Origin: a virus
Virus record (IMG/VR): IMGVR_UViG_3300035703_000124
Coordinates: 1-54,141 of that record
DNA length: 54,141 nucleotides
Direction: 5' to 3' (one strand)
Positions 22,575 to 30,077 of this stretch are shown in pieces (the first letter of the stretch is position 1; the number at the start of each line of letters is the position of its first letter). The notes under the pieces are model-generated. The model was not told the DNA's origin. It was given only the letters and a program-made list of their open reading frames with translations, and ran no database searches. Made by a program: the position numbers and the translations under genes.

Positions 22575-23330
22575 ATGACAAGAAAAAAAAGGACGAATGA
22601 TCAACCAATTGGTGTTGGTTTAACAACCCGTCAAATGAAGCGTAGAAAACCGCTTAGTTCTGACTATTTGATTGATATTGACCCTCTTACTGATAATCAG
22701 AAAAAACTTTTTGACTCATATGCTAATCAAAAACATTTAGTAGCATATGGATGTGCTGGAACAGGTAAAACTTTCATTACACTTTATAATGCACTTAAAG
22801 AGGTTTTAAATGAAAGATCTCCTTATGAAAAAGTTTATATTGTTCGTTCATTAGTAGCAACTCGTGAAATTGGTTTTCTTCCTGGAACATATGAAGATAA
22901 ATCTGATATTTACCAAATTCCTTATAAGAATATGGTAAAGTACATGTTCCAAATGTCGAGTGATAGTGAATTTGAGATGCTCTACGGTAATCTTAAAGGG
23001 CAGGAAACAATTAAATTTTGGAGCACTTCTTTTCTTCGTGGAACAACTCTTGATAATTCAATCATTATTGTAGATGAATTCCAAAATTGCACAAGTCATG
23101 AATTAGATTCAATCATTACACGTATTGGAGAAAATTCTAAGATTATGTTCTGTGGAGATGCAACTCAATCAGACCTTGTAAAAACTAATGATAGGAATGG
23201 GATTATTGATTTCATGTCTATCTTGCGTAAAATGCCATCGTTTGATATAATTGAATTTGGTGTAGATGATATTGTCCGTTCTGGACTTGTTAAAGAGTAC
23301 ATTATTGCAAAAATGGAAGCAGGATTTTAA
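22575..23330 (+). CDS. phoH: PhoH-like ATPase
   Basis: 251 residues. Walker A is GCAGTGKT at residues 59-66, Walker B is IIIVDEFQN near 160, and sensor-type motifs are MFCGDATQSDL and FLRGTTLDN. This is the PhoH family of P-loop NTPases, common in marine phages; the biological role is unsettled, with RNA/DNA helicase-like activity proposed. The protein overlaps the next gene by one base (TAATG). It groups with thyX and nuclease genes here. Confidence 0.9.
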   Translation: MTRKKRTNDQPIGVGLTTRQMKRRKPLSSDYLIDIDPLTDNQKKLFDSYANQKHLVAYGCAGTGKTFITLYNALKEVLNERSPYEKVYIVRSLVATREIGFLPGTYEDKSDIYQIPYKNMVKYMFQMSSDSEFEMLYGNLKGQETIKFWSTSFLRGTTLDNSIIIVDEFQNCTSHELDSIITRIGENSKIMFCGDATQSDLVKTNDRNGIIDFMSILRKMPSFDIIEFGVDDIVRSGLVKEYIIAKMEAGF

Positions 23331-24010
23331 TGTTTAATCATATTGATGTGAATCTTCCTTGTCTTGAGAGGGAGACTATAGATGGTGTTCGATATTATAA
23401 AGTTCCAGATGCTGAAGAGTTACTTAGACTTGTTTCTATTACTTCTGTAACAAGTCATAAAAATCGCCAGTTTTTTGCAAACTGGCGTAAAAAAATTGGT
23501 GAAGAAGAGGCAGATAAAATTACACGACAAGCAACGAGTCGTGGAACTGACATGCACAGTTTGGTAGAACATCATCTTAAAAATGAGGATCTACCTCATG
23601 TTCAACCATTATCAGAATTCTTATTTAAAATTGCTAAACCAGATTTAAATCGTATAAATAATGTTTATACTCTTGAAGGTTCCCTGTATAGCAAGGTTCT
23701 TGGAATAGCGGGAACAGTAGATTGTATTGCAGAGTTTGATGGCGAATTAGCAATAATCGACTTTAAAACATCTAAAAAACCAAAACCACGGGAATGGATT
23801 GAACATTATTTTGTTCAGTGTGTTGCTTATGCATGTATGTTCTATGAACTTACAGAAATCCCCGTCAAAAAACTTGTAATCATTATGGCTTGCGAAAATG
23901 GAGAATGCGTCGTTTATGAAGAAAGAGACAAATCAAAGTACATCAAACTACTCACCGAATACATTAGAGAGTTTGTTAGAGATAAATTGGAATCATATGG
24001 AAAAAAATAA
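23330..24010 (+). CDS. RecB/Cas4-like PD-(D/E)XK nuclease
   Basis: 226 residues. Nuclease core motifs: an acidic residue in GIAGTVDCIAEFDGELAIIDFKTSKK (D and K of the D-x(n)-(D/E)xK site), the RGTDMHSLVEHHL helix with its histidine, and a downstream QCVAYACMFYE motif (Q-x3-Y) of the RecB/Cas4/MGME1 group. Such enzymes are exonucleases acting on single-stranded or double-stranded ends. The gene overlaps gp33 by 14 bases and sits in the recombination/replication block with gp59 and gp32. Confidence 0.8.
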   Translation: MFNHIDVNLPCLERETIDGVRYYKVPDAEELLRLVSITSVTSHKNRQFFANWRKKIGEEEADKITRQATSRGTDMHSLVEHHLKNEDLPHVQPLSEFLFKIAKPDLNRINNVYTLEGSLYSKVLGIAGTVDCIAEFDGELAIIDFKTSKKPKPREWIEHYFVQCVAYACMFYELTEIPVKKLVIIMACENGECVVYEERDKSKYIKLLTEYIREFVRDKLESYGKK

Positions 24011-24257
24011 AGAGTTAGAACAAGCAATACAAAATAAGTTTCTTACACCTTCTAAATTTGCATTAGAAATTGAGAACATAGTTGCAACTGAAAATTTTAA
24101 TTATATTGATGCTATTGTTCACTTTTGTGAAATTAATAGTCTTGAAGTAGAATCGGTTACAAAACTTATTTCAAAACCTTTAAAAGAACGATTAAAGTGG
24201 GACGCAACTCGTCTTAACTTTATGAAGAAAACTTCGCGTGCGAAATTGCCTTTATGA
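23997..24257 (+). CDS. 33: Late-promoter transcription accessory protein gp33-like
   Basis: 86 residues from ATG 23997, inside the end of the nuclease gene; an upstream in-frame ATG at 23898 would overlap much more. The sequence is helical (LTPSKFALEIENIVATENFNYIDAIVHFCEINS) and ends with a basic RARLPL-like tail. Its position directly before gp59 and gp32 matches the T4 gene order 33-59-32. In T4, gp33 is the co-activator bridging the gp45 clamp and RNA polymerase at late promoters; that role fits the ATAAATA boxes found here. Confidence 0.7.
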   Translation: MEKNKELEQAIQNKFLTPSKFALEIENIVATENFNYIDAIVHFCEINSLEVESVTKLISKPLKERLKWDATRLNFMKKTSRAKLPL

Positions 24258-24850
24258 TCGTGACGCCTTTTGAAACTTATCAACATTATTTGTCACTCAA
24301 AAATCATTTCACAAATCCAAAATACGACTTCTTTAAGTACGGTGCGAAGACTCGTGCCAGTTTAACGTCTTTTAACCGTCGCAAGGATAAGTACTTCTTC
24401 GAACGCACCAGTCGCAAATTTTCGGATAAAGAGATCGTAAATTTTCTAGTATCAAACTTTGTAGCAGCAGACACACCGGGCAATTTATGGATTGGAGAGA
24501 TTATCAATTCTGGCGAAAGAACCTACCAAGAGTGGATGCGCCGTCAACAGAGTTTGACCTACTTATTCAAAGAGCAAAGCAGCGAATTCTTCTTGGAGAC
24601 CAAATTAGAGGATGCTTTGAATTGTTCCAAAGGACACCCACCAGTCCTCAAAAAGTTTCTAAGCGGGCAGTTGTCGCTAGAAACCTTAACAATCTACGAA
24701 AAAATATTCCATTTCTCAAAAGATTTTGATAAGAAACTTTTGGACCCGGTGTGGGAAACCGTAAGTTTAAAAGTTAAAAAATATATGCCATTTCTAAATA
24801 TTGATGTATTCCAATTTAAAAAAATTTTACGGGAAATTATCAATGAGTAA
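24254..24850 (+). CDS. 59: Loader of DNA helicase gp59
   Basis: 198 residues beginning MIVTPFETYQHYLSLKNHF with NPKYDFFKYGAKTRASLTSFNRRKDKYFFE, an N-terminal basic region typical of gp59, which loads the gp41 helicase on gp32-coated forks. The C-terminal half is all-helical (NCSKGHPPVLKKFLSGQ). It starts on the ATGA overlap with gp33 and overlaps the next gene by 8 bases. Order and size (T4 gp59 is about 217 aa) support the call. Confidence 0.8.
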   Translation: MIVTPFETYQHYLSLKNHFTNPKYDFFKYGAKTRASLTSFNRRKDKYFFERTSRKFSDKEIVNFLVSNFVAADTPGNLWIGEIINSGERTYQEWMRRQQSLTYLFKEQSSEFFLETKLEDALNCSKGHPPVLKKFLSGQLSLETLTIYEKIFHFSKDFDKKLLDPVWETVSLKVKKYMPFLNIDVFQFKKILREIINE

Positions 24851-25172
24851 CTTTTTTGATTCTGATATTATTCAAGAAGAACTGAAAGAAATTAACAAGT
24901 TACAAGAACAAATTTACGGAAGTATTCTTACTTTCGGTATGATGTCCCGTGAAGATAAACTGGAACATATTGAAAAACTGTCTCTCTTGCTAGAAAAGCA
25001 GAGAGTGATGTATACTAGGTTATCTCTCTCAGACGACCCTGAAGCGGTTGAGATGAAAGAGAATCTTCGCAAATCAGTTGCAATCATGGGATTTTCCCCA
25101 GAAACTGATATGCAAGTTTTATTCACTAGTATGACAAAAACGATTGAATCCCTCAAGAAGTACCTTGACTGA
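24843..25172 (+). CDS. DUF1825-like conserved cyanophage protein
   Basis: 109 residues from ATG 24843 (MSNFFDSDIIQEELKEINKL), chosen over the earlier in-frame ATG at 24801 that would lie inside gp59. The plan (FFDSDIIQEE, LSLLLEKQRVMYTRLSLSDDPEA, FSPETDMQ) matches the DUF1825 family of cyanobacteria and cyanophages. It lies between gp59 and gp32. The family function is unknown; its helical nature suggests a small protein-protein adaptor. Confidence 0.65.
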   Translation: MSNFFDSDIIQEELKEINKLQEQIYGSILTFGMMSREDKLEHIEKLSLLLEKQRVMYTRLSLSDDPEAVEMKENLRKSVAIMGFSPETDMQVLFTSMTKTIESLKKYLD

Positions 25173-25193
25173 TCCTCCGAATCCTGTTATACT
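25165..25193 (+). promoter_or_regulatory. Promoter of gene 32
   Basis: TTGACT (25165-25170), a 17-base spacer and TATACT (25188-25193), with TG one base upstream (extended -10). This is the best -35/-10 pair in the window. The -35 box overlaps the end of the preceding gene. Strong early expression of the single-strand binding protein is expected. Confidence 0.75.
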
Positions 25194-25227
25194 ATCCGAG
25201 TAATCCCCCGAATCCAAACTATCCGAG
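25177..25227 (+). repeat. Direct repeat in the gene 32 promoter and leader
   Basis: CCGAATCC followed by CTATCCGAG occurs twice: 25177-25184 with 25192-25200, and 25208-25215 with 25219-25227. The second copy lies in the leader and runs into the GAGG ribosome site just before ATG 25236. T4 gp32 represses its own translation by binding its leader, so these repeats may be a cyanophage version of that operator (inference). Confidence 0.5.
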
Positions 25228-25235
25228 GTATCCAA

Positions 25236-26150
25236 ATGGCATTTGCCGATCTTAAAAAGCAATCTAAACTTGGTTCTCTCACCGAAAAACTGGTGAAAGA
25301 AGTTGAAAAAATGAATAATTCTGGCAGTTCTTCCGACGAACGTGTATGGAAGTTAGACTGTGATAAAAGCGGAAATGGATATGCAGTAATCCGATTCCTT
25401 CCTGCTCCTGATGGTGAAGATCTTCCTTTCGTGAAAGTCTATTCCCATGCATTCCAAGGTCCTGGCGGTTGGTTGATTGATAACTGCCTGACAAGTATCA
25501 ATCAGAAGTGCCCCGTGTGTGAGCACAACTCTGGTCTGTGGAACAATGGAACTGATGCTGGTAAAGAAGTTGCCCGCAAGCAGAAGCGTAAACTGACTTA
25601 TGTGTCCAACATCTATGTGGTGAAGGATCCTGCTAACCCCGAAAATGAGGGTAAGGTTTTCCTCTTCAAGTATGGTAAGAAGATCTTTGATAAGATCACC
25701 GAAGCGATGCAACCCGAATTTGAAGATGAATCTCCGATTGATCCCTTTGACTTCTGGCAAGGTGCCAATTTCAAACTGAAGGCAAAGAACGTTGCTGGTT
25801 ATCGTAACTATGATTCCAGTGAGTTTGCTTCTCAGAGTGCTCTTCTGGACGATGACGATGCACTTGAAGCAATCTGGAAGAAGCAATACTCTCTTGCAGA
25901 TTTCATGTCTCCCAGTGAGTTCAAGACTTATGAGGAACTGAAGAAGCGTCTCAGTTCTGTTCTGGGTGCCAAGAACACTCGTATTGATGAAGAGGTTGAG
26001 GAAGAAGATGATTATCGTGGTTCTTCGAAAGAACTTGATGATGATCTCCGTTCAGAACTCAACAATCTGAAACCCACTCGCCGTGCTGTTGAAGAAGATG
26101 AGGACGATGATGCACTCTCATACTTTGCAAAATTAGCTTCTGACGACTGA
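25236..26150 (+). CDS. 32: Single-stranded DNA-binding protein gp32
   Basis: 304 residues. The zinc site is readable as H71 (YSHAF), C84, C92 and C95 (KCPVC), in the order of T4 gp32 (H-C-C-C). The N-terminal basic segment (LKKQSKLGSLTEKLVKEV) matches the cooperativity domain, GNGYAVIRFLPAP begins the core, and the last 60 residues are acidic (EEVEEEDD, EEDEDDD), as needed for partner binding. It coats replicating and recombining DNA and recruits gp59. Flanked by its own promoter and a terminator. Confidence 0.93.
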   Translation: MAFADLKKQSKLGSLTEKLVKEVEKMNNSGSSSDERVWKLDCDKSGNGYAVIRFLPAPDGEDLPFVKVYSHAFQGPGGWLIDNCLTSINQKCPVCEHNSGLWNNGTDAGKEVARKQKRKLTYVSNIYVVKDPANPENEGKVFLFKYGKKIFDKITEAMQPEFEDESPIDPFDFWQGANFKLKAKNVAGYRNYDSSEFASQSALLDDDDALEAIWKKQYSLADFMSPSEFKTYEELKKRLSSVLGAKNTRIDEEVEEEDDYRGSSKELDDDLRSELNNLKPTRRAVEEDEDDDALSYFAKLASDD

Positions 26151-26166
26151 TTCTATGCTATAATAT

Positions 26167-26195
26167 GGGGGAGGCAAGGGTCTCCCCCCTTTTTT
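26167..26195 (+). terminator. Terminator of gene 32
   Basis: GGGGGAG (26167-26173) pairs with CTCCCCC (26182-26188), followed by TTTTTT up to the next start codon. A TGCTATAAT box at 26156-26164 lies just before it. Confidence 0.85.
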
Positions 26196-26813
26196 ATGAA
26201 GTCTGATTTTTACATTGACCGAATTACGAAGAAGCAGGCAGAGGAACTGCTGCTTAAGTATCATTATCTTAAAGACATTTCAAAGGGATTTAAGTCTGGT
26301 TATAACTACGGTCTCTTTAAGAAGAATGAGTTTTCACCCCTGAATATTGGTGGACCTATTGGAGTTTGTATATTTACTGGACTACCTGTACCAGAAATCG
26401 CAAAAGGAGCATTTGGACTTGAAAGAAATGAACAACAAGGATTATTTGAACTTTCGCGCCTCTGCATCCACCCAGACATCCAATCTGGGGAGCATAATAT
26501 CACTTCTTGGTTTGTTTCAAGATCGATTAGACAGTTACGGAAGGATACTGAAGTTAAAGCAATCATCTCTTACGCTGATAGTGATTTTCATAATGGTACA
26601 ATCTATCGTTCTCTTAATTTTGGTTACTACGGTCTTACAGATGCAAAAAAAGATTTCTACTATCCAGACGGAACTAAACACTCTCGTGGGAAAGTAAAGG
26701 GTATTGATGGTGAATGGAAAGAAAGAAGTAGAAAACATAGGTTTGTTATGGTTTTTGATAAAACCATAAATATATTATGGAAAGAAGAAAAATGGATTAA
26801 TGAACAATTATAG
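26196..26813 (+). CDS. Mom-like GNAT-fold DNA-modification protein with replaced C-terminus
   Basis: 205 residues. The central block FELSRLCIHPDIQSG, WFVSRSIRQLRKDTEVKAIISYAD and NGTIYRSLNFGYYGL follows the phage Mu Mom pattern (GNAT-like fold; Mom adds a glycinamide-type group to adenine and protects DNA from restriction). The C-terminus is unusual: GEWKERSRKHRFVMVFDKTINILW continues with an extra KEEKWINEQL into the next gene. An older copy of the same tail lies at 27357-27443, after an inserted endonuclease gene. So the present tail probably came with the insertion. Modification chemistry in this phage is not known. Confidence 0.75.
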   Translation: MKSDFYIDRITKKQAEELLLKYHYLKDISKGFKSGYNYGLFKKNEFSPLNIGGPIGVCIFTGLPVPEIAKGAFGLERNEQQGLFELSRLCIHPDIQSGEHNITSWFVSRSIRQLRKDTEVKAIISYADSDFHNGTIYRSLNFGYYGLTDAKKDFYYPDGTKHSRGKVKGIDGEWKERSRKHRFVMVFDKTINILWKEEKWINEQL

Positions 26814-27408
26814 TAACTTAATAATAACCGAAGGAACTAGGTTTGGAAAATTAGTAGTATTAGAATTAACAGATAAAAGAAATAAATCTGGTAATAGAAT
26901 TTATAAATTAAAATGTGACTGTGGAAACGTATGTGAAAAAACCTCATCAATGCTTAAAAAGAAAAAAGAACCAGTAAGGCACTGTGGTTTAAACTGTTCA
27001 TTGATGGATAGAAAAAAGAAAAAGAAAAAACACGGTCATTCCAATACTCATGAATATTATCTTTGGAAAGGATGCCAAAATAGAGCAAAGAAAAATAACA
27101 TTCCTTTTAATCTTGAATATACTGATGTAGTAATTCCTAAAAAATGTCCTATTTTAGAAATACCTATTTTTAAAGGAAATGAAAGACACGTAGCAAATAG
27201 TCCTTCGTTAGACAGGTTAGTTCCAGAATTAGGTTATGTTAAAGGAAACGTTAGAGTAATAAGTTATAAAGCAAACACTATGAAAAGTGATGCATCTATA
27301 GAAGAAATAAAAATGTTTGCTAAAAATATTATTTTATATTTTGATGAGGCAAAATTAAAGGTGCTGAAGGAGAGTGGAAAGAACGCTCCCACAAGCACCG
27401 ATATGTGA
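26800..27408 (+). CDS. Putative HNH-type homing endonuclease
   Basis: 202 residues. An N-terminal zinc-ribbon-like part (GTRFGKLVVLELT, then LKCDCGNVCEKTSSM and a CGLNC pair) resembles DNA-binding modules of phage endonucleases. A basic linker (DRKKKKKKHGH) follows, then a catalytic-type region (YYLWKGCQNRAKKN, KKCPILEIPIF, SPSLDRLVPELGYVKGNVRVISYKANTMKS) typical of HNH/His-Me and VSR-like homing enzymes. It starts 14 bases before the Mom-like stop and its last codons run through the displaced old Mom tail in another frame. Catalytic histidines cannot be fixed by eye. Confidence 0.7.
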   Translation: MNNYSNLIITEGTRFGKLVVLELTDKRNKSGNRIYKLKCDCGNVCEKTSSMLKKKKEPVRHCGLNCSLMDRKKKKKKHGHSNTHEYYLWKGCQNRAKKNNIPFNLEYTDVVIPKKCPILEIPIFKGNERHVANSPSLDRLVPELGYVKGNVRVISYKANTMKSDASIEEIKMFAKNIILYFDEAKLKVLKESGKNAPTSTDM

Positions 27409-27443
27409 TGGTTTTTGATAAGAACTTGAAACTCTTATGGTAA
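27357..27443 (+). pseudogene. Displaced original 3' end of the Mom-like gene
   Basis: One frame reads KIKGAEGEWKERSHKHRY, VMVFDKNLKLLW and then stop TAA at 27441-27443. It matches the functional tail of the upstream gene (KVKGIDGEWKERSRKHRF, VMVFDKTINILW) residue by residue with few changes. The remnant uses G/C-richer codons, like the front of the Mom-like gene. The endonuclease stop at 27406-27408 lies within it, and it overlaps the convergent gp53 gene by 9 bases. This is the footprint of an insertion that duplicated the 3' end. Confidence 0.8.
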
Positions 27444-28082
27444 TGTATTATAAGTATTTTCAGTTCTAATAGTTTGTTGATCAATATATTGAGAAGACTC
27501 ATCATAAAATAATTCTCTTCTCATATCTTTAAGAACAGTTTGAAGATATTGTGGTTTCAAAAGATAGATTAAACTTTTTTTATTATTTTGTATTGTTTCA
27601 TATTCATAGTTACTAATTCCAACTACAGGATTCAATGTTTGTAATGGTGATATTGGATTAGGTATTGTAAAATTTGAATTTACAATTTGACCAGCAGAGA
27701 GTATTAATCTTCCATGATCATCTTTTACTTCAGTTGTTTCGTAGTGATGAATGGCATTTAAATCATTTCCATAAATTCTTTCACAATAACGATATAAGTC
27801 TTTATTTGATAGAGGCCATTGATCTCTTAAATTAGTAATTCCTGCACTTATAACTACTACCCAATCATATTCAACGCTTCCATAAATTTCTTCTGCAACT
27901 AATTCTGGTCGTGTACCATCAATAATAGTGTACTTATTGAAAATCGTAAATACATTTTGTAAGTCATCTCTAATTTTTGCTCTTCTAAAAATATTTTTTA
28001 CAAGAAGATAATCTTGTGATGATTGTTTATCGGAAAGAAATGATTGATACTGAACGTTTGGAAGTTCTCTAAAGTATGTCAT
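27435..28082 (-). CDS. 53: Baseplate wedge subunit gp53
   Basis: 215 residues on the minus strand, MTYFRELPNVQYQSFLSDKQSSQDYLLVKNIFRRAKIRDD. The N-terminal pattern, LysM-like central region with YGSVEYDWVVVISAGI and the DQWPLSNKDLYRYC block are those of gp53 in T4-like phages, a wedge protein joining baseplate parts. It ends convergently with the endonuclease/Mom remnant (9-base overlap) and its start overlaps the stop of the upstream minus-strand gene by one base. Part of the four-gene minus-strand late unit. Confidence 0.85.
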   Translation of the reverse strand: MTYFRELPNVQYQSFLSDKQSSQDYLLVKNIFRRAKIRDDLQNVFTIFNKYTIIDGTRPELVAEEIYGSVEYDWVVVISAGITNLRDQWPLSNKDLYRYCERIYGNDLNAIHHYETTEVKDDHGRLILSAGQIVNSNFTIPNPISPLQTLNPVVGISNYEYETIQNNKKSLIYLLKPQYLQTVLKDMRRELFYDESSQYIDQQTIRTENTYNTLP

Positions 28083-28978
28083 TAGTAACCAACTCCTTCT
28101 TTGATATTTTGATAATCTTCTGCATAAATTGGAGAAAGTTCTTGAAACTGAAGAGATAAAATCATATGAACTGGAGTTGCATCATTAAAAGTTGCATATT
28201 GTCCAGATCCCGAGTAATTGACACTCATGTTTGTTAATGCACATGGTTTAAATTTATTCAAAAATGGATGTGCTTTTGCTCCTGTTCGATATTCAATTTG
28301 AAAAACATTTGGAGATTTTACAAAGAAACCACCACCAGTTGCTCCAGTTCCACCTTTTCTGGGCGTCATTTCTTGTTTAAAAGTTCTGATAATAGTTTTT
28401 ATTTCTTCTGCTTCTCCTTGAGATCTTGGTATTAGATCGAATGTAAATTGAAATGCCGTTCTAATGTTTACTCCCTGAAACAGCATTTCAACGTTTTGAT
28501 TTACTACTGCACCAGTTTCTCTTGATATTAATCCAGTTATATTTGCATCTTGTCCAGTAAGTGCCTGAACTGCTAACTTTGAAAATACTGATGATGCAGT
28601 TTTTTGTCCAGTTCCACTGGTAAATGCTCCTTGAAATTTGGAAAATAATTCTTGACCCTTTGAACTGGCACCACCAATAAAATCTCCACTTTCAATAGTT
28701 TCTTTTCCAGCAACAATACCAGCAGCAAGAGCAGCATTTAATGTGTTTTCACCCCAGTTTGCAGAGTTTGAGTCTGCAACAGACTGTGGCATGGGTAATA
28801 TTATAGTTGATTTTGGATTTTGAATACTTCCTTGAAGTGCTTGTTCAGTTGTCCCAAGTGCAAAAGATCCTGCAGAACCAGCAGATAGTCCTGGAGGTTT
28901 ATATTCTATAACTTTAATTTGCAAAAAATCATCATTTTTTCCAATACTAGCTTTTGGGTATCGTAGTATTTGTGCCAT
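28082..28978 (-). CDS. 48: Baseplate tail-tube cap gp48-like
   Basis: 298 residues: MAQILRYPKASIGKNDDFLQIKVIEYKPPG at the front and, near the end, NMSVNYSGSGQYATFNDATP followed by LSLQFQELSPIYAEDYQ, the tail-tube-like beta module of gp48/gp54 family proteins. The middle is Ala/Gly-rich with low-complexity linkers. In T4, gp48 sits on the hub and starts the tail tube. The place next to gp53 agrees. gp54 is an alternative name for the family. Confidence 0.75.
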   Translation of the reverse strand: MAQILRYPKASIGKNDDFLQIKVIEYKPPGLSAGSAGSFALGTTEQALQGSIQNPKSTIILPMPQSVADSNSANWGENTLNAALAAGIVAGKETIESGDFIGGASSKGQELFSKFQGAFTSGTGQKTASSVFSKLAVQALTGQDANITGLISRETGAVVNQNVEMLFQGVNIRTAFQFTFDLIPRSQGEAEEIKTIIRTFKQEMTPRKGGTGATGGGFFVKSPNVFQIEYRTGAKAHPFLNKFKPCALTNMSVNYSGSGQYATFNDATPVHMILSLQFQELSPIYAEDYQNIKEGVGY

Positions 28979-28991
28979 TTATTTTTTTAAC

Positions 28992-28999
28992 TATTTATT
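28992..28999 (-). promoter_or_regulatory. Probable late promoter on the minus strand for gp48-gp53
   Basis: AATAAATA on the minus strand, 14 bases upstream of the gp48 start, in the 22-base gap between the two minus-strand genes. Confidence 0.45.
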
Positions 29000-29000
29000 T

Positions 29001-29600
29001 TTAAGTTTGGCGAAAATCTGCATAAGGAATAGAACGAAGTGTAGTAAATTCATTGAAATTCACTTCATAAAAAGGACTTGCAACTTCTTTAAAAGTATAT
29101 TGTCTAAATGGACTTTGACCACCCCTGAGTTGCCAATGATAATTAAACCCAAAAAATCCATAATCCATGGGTTCGGATGCAAGTATCAATGGATATCGGT
29201 CGTAAATAATATTTGGTGTTTTAGCATAATATATGTAGGTATAATATTTACCTGCAGATGGAAGATCTCTTTCAGTATCTTGAATTCTTTCAATAATCAT
29301 GTTCATTAGTTCTGAAGGACTCTCAATACCAATCAAATCTCTTTTGACCGATGCAATTCTGTTATCAGTTTTTTGTTTATCTCCTTTACCACCAGATCTA
29401 CGTTTTGGATTTGCTCTTTCATAATCAACATCATATTTAATGATATAAATTAATTGTGTTCTATTTAAACGACTATAATTTGTACTCGTTGCTCCAGTTT
29501 TTGTGTACTGATGGGATACATGATATACTGTTGCAATCTCTTTTAATTCACTTAATGAATAATCTTCAAGTTTTGGTTTTTCGTAACCTGTAAGTGCCAT
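29001..29600 (-). CDS. Conserved cyanophage structural-region hypothetical protein
   Basis: 199 residues on the minus strand. The N-terminal 70 residues (LEDYSLSELKEIATVYHVSH, then NYSRLNRTQLIYIIKYDVDY) resemble a SAP/HeH-like DNA-binding-type helix pair with a leucine pattern, followed by a basic linker (NPKRRSGGKGDKQKT) and an aromatic C-terminus (YGFFGFNYHWQLRGG). It is placed between gp4 and gp48 and shares the operon. Function unknown; a head or tail completion role is guessed from location. Confidence 0.55.
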   Translation of the reverse strand: MALTGYEKPKLEDYSLSELKEIATVYHVSHQYTKTGATSTNYSRLNRTQLIYIIKYDVDYERANPKRRSGGKGDKQKTDNRIASVKRDLIGIESPSELMNMIIERIQDTERDLPSAGKYYTYIYYAKTPNIIYDRYPLILASEPMDYGFFGFNYHWQLRGGQSPFRQYTFKEVASPFYEVNFNEFTTLRSIPYADFRQT

Positions 29601-30037
29601 TACTTGATACCTAAATGATCTTCGGTGATAATTTTAAATTTCCATTGACGATCTTGGCAAAATTCTTCAGCAACTTTCCATTTTGCTTGATTTCTTGCCC
29701 ATTCAGTTACTTCGTAAATATATCCTTTTGTTCTTCTTTTTTGGACTTTTGGTTCAACTGTTTGTTTCTTCGGTTTAATTTCAATAATATATTTTTGTAT
29801 CTTTCCATCGTTTTCACGAACTTTAATATAAAAATCTGGAAAATATTTGTGAATTTTTCCGTCTATTGGTGAGCGGTAGGGAAGACCAATTTCTTCACTT
29901 CCCCACTCAAGAATGTTTTCATTTAAATCACAATAAACCATAAATTTTCTTTCCCACAATGAACGATAAACAATATTTGTGGGATCACCTTTATATTTTT
30001 GAGGATATGATGGTTGATATTTTCCTTTATATGCCAT
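29600..30037 (-). CDS. 4: Head completion protein gp4 (gp50/gp4)
   Basis: 145 residues on the minus strand. Motifs YRSLWERKFMVYCDLNENILEWGSE and KYFPDFYI followed by IIEIKPKKQT are the gp4 family pattern, which has a TnsA-like nuclease fold (D-x(n)-ExK: PDFYI and EIKPK). In T4 it completes filled heads before tail joining. It is the first gene of the minus-strand run and starts right at the palindromic late promoter (ATG complement at 30035-30037). Confidence 0.85.
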   Translation of the reverse strand: MAYKGKYQPSYPQKYKGDPTNIVYRSLWERKFMVYCDLNENILEWGSEEIGLPYRSPIDGKIHKYFPDFYIKVRENDGKIQKYIIEIKPKKQTVEPKVQKRRTKGYIYEVTEWARNQAKWKVAEEFCQDRQWKFKIITEDHLGIK

Positions 30038-30077
30038 CTAAATACTTATAATAAAAGATCAATTATAGGTATTTAGA
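30037..30077. promoter_or_regulatory. Palindromic pair of divergent late promoters
   Basis: The 16-base arm TCTAAATACTTATAAT (30037-30052) is repeated inverted as 30062-30077 with one mismatch, separated by 9 bases. Each arm has a CTAAATA late box (30038-30044 plus; 30070-30076 minus), 33-34 bases from the start of its gene (gp4 on minus, 30078 on plus). It splits the structural operons. Confidence 0.7.
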
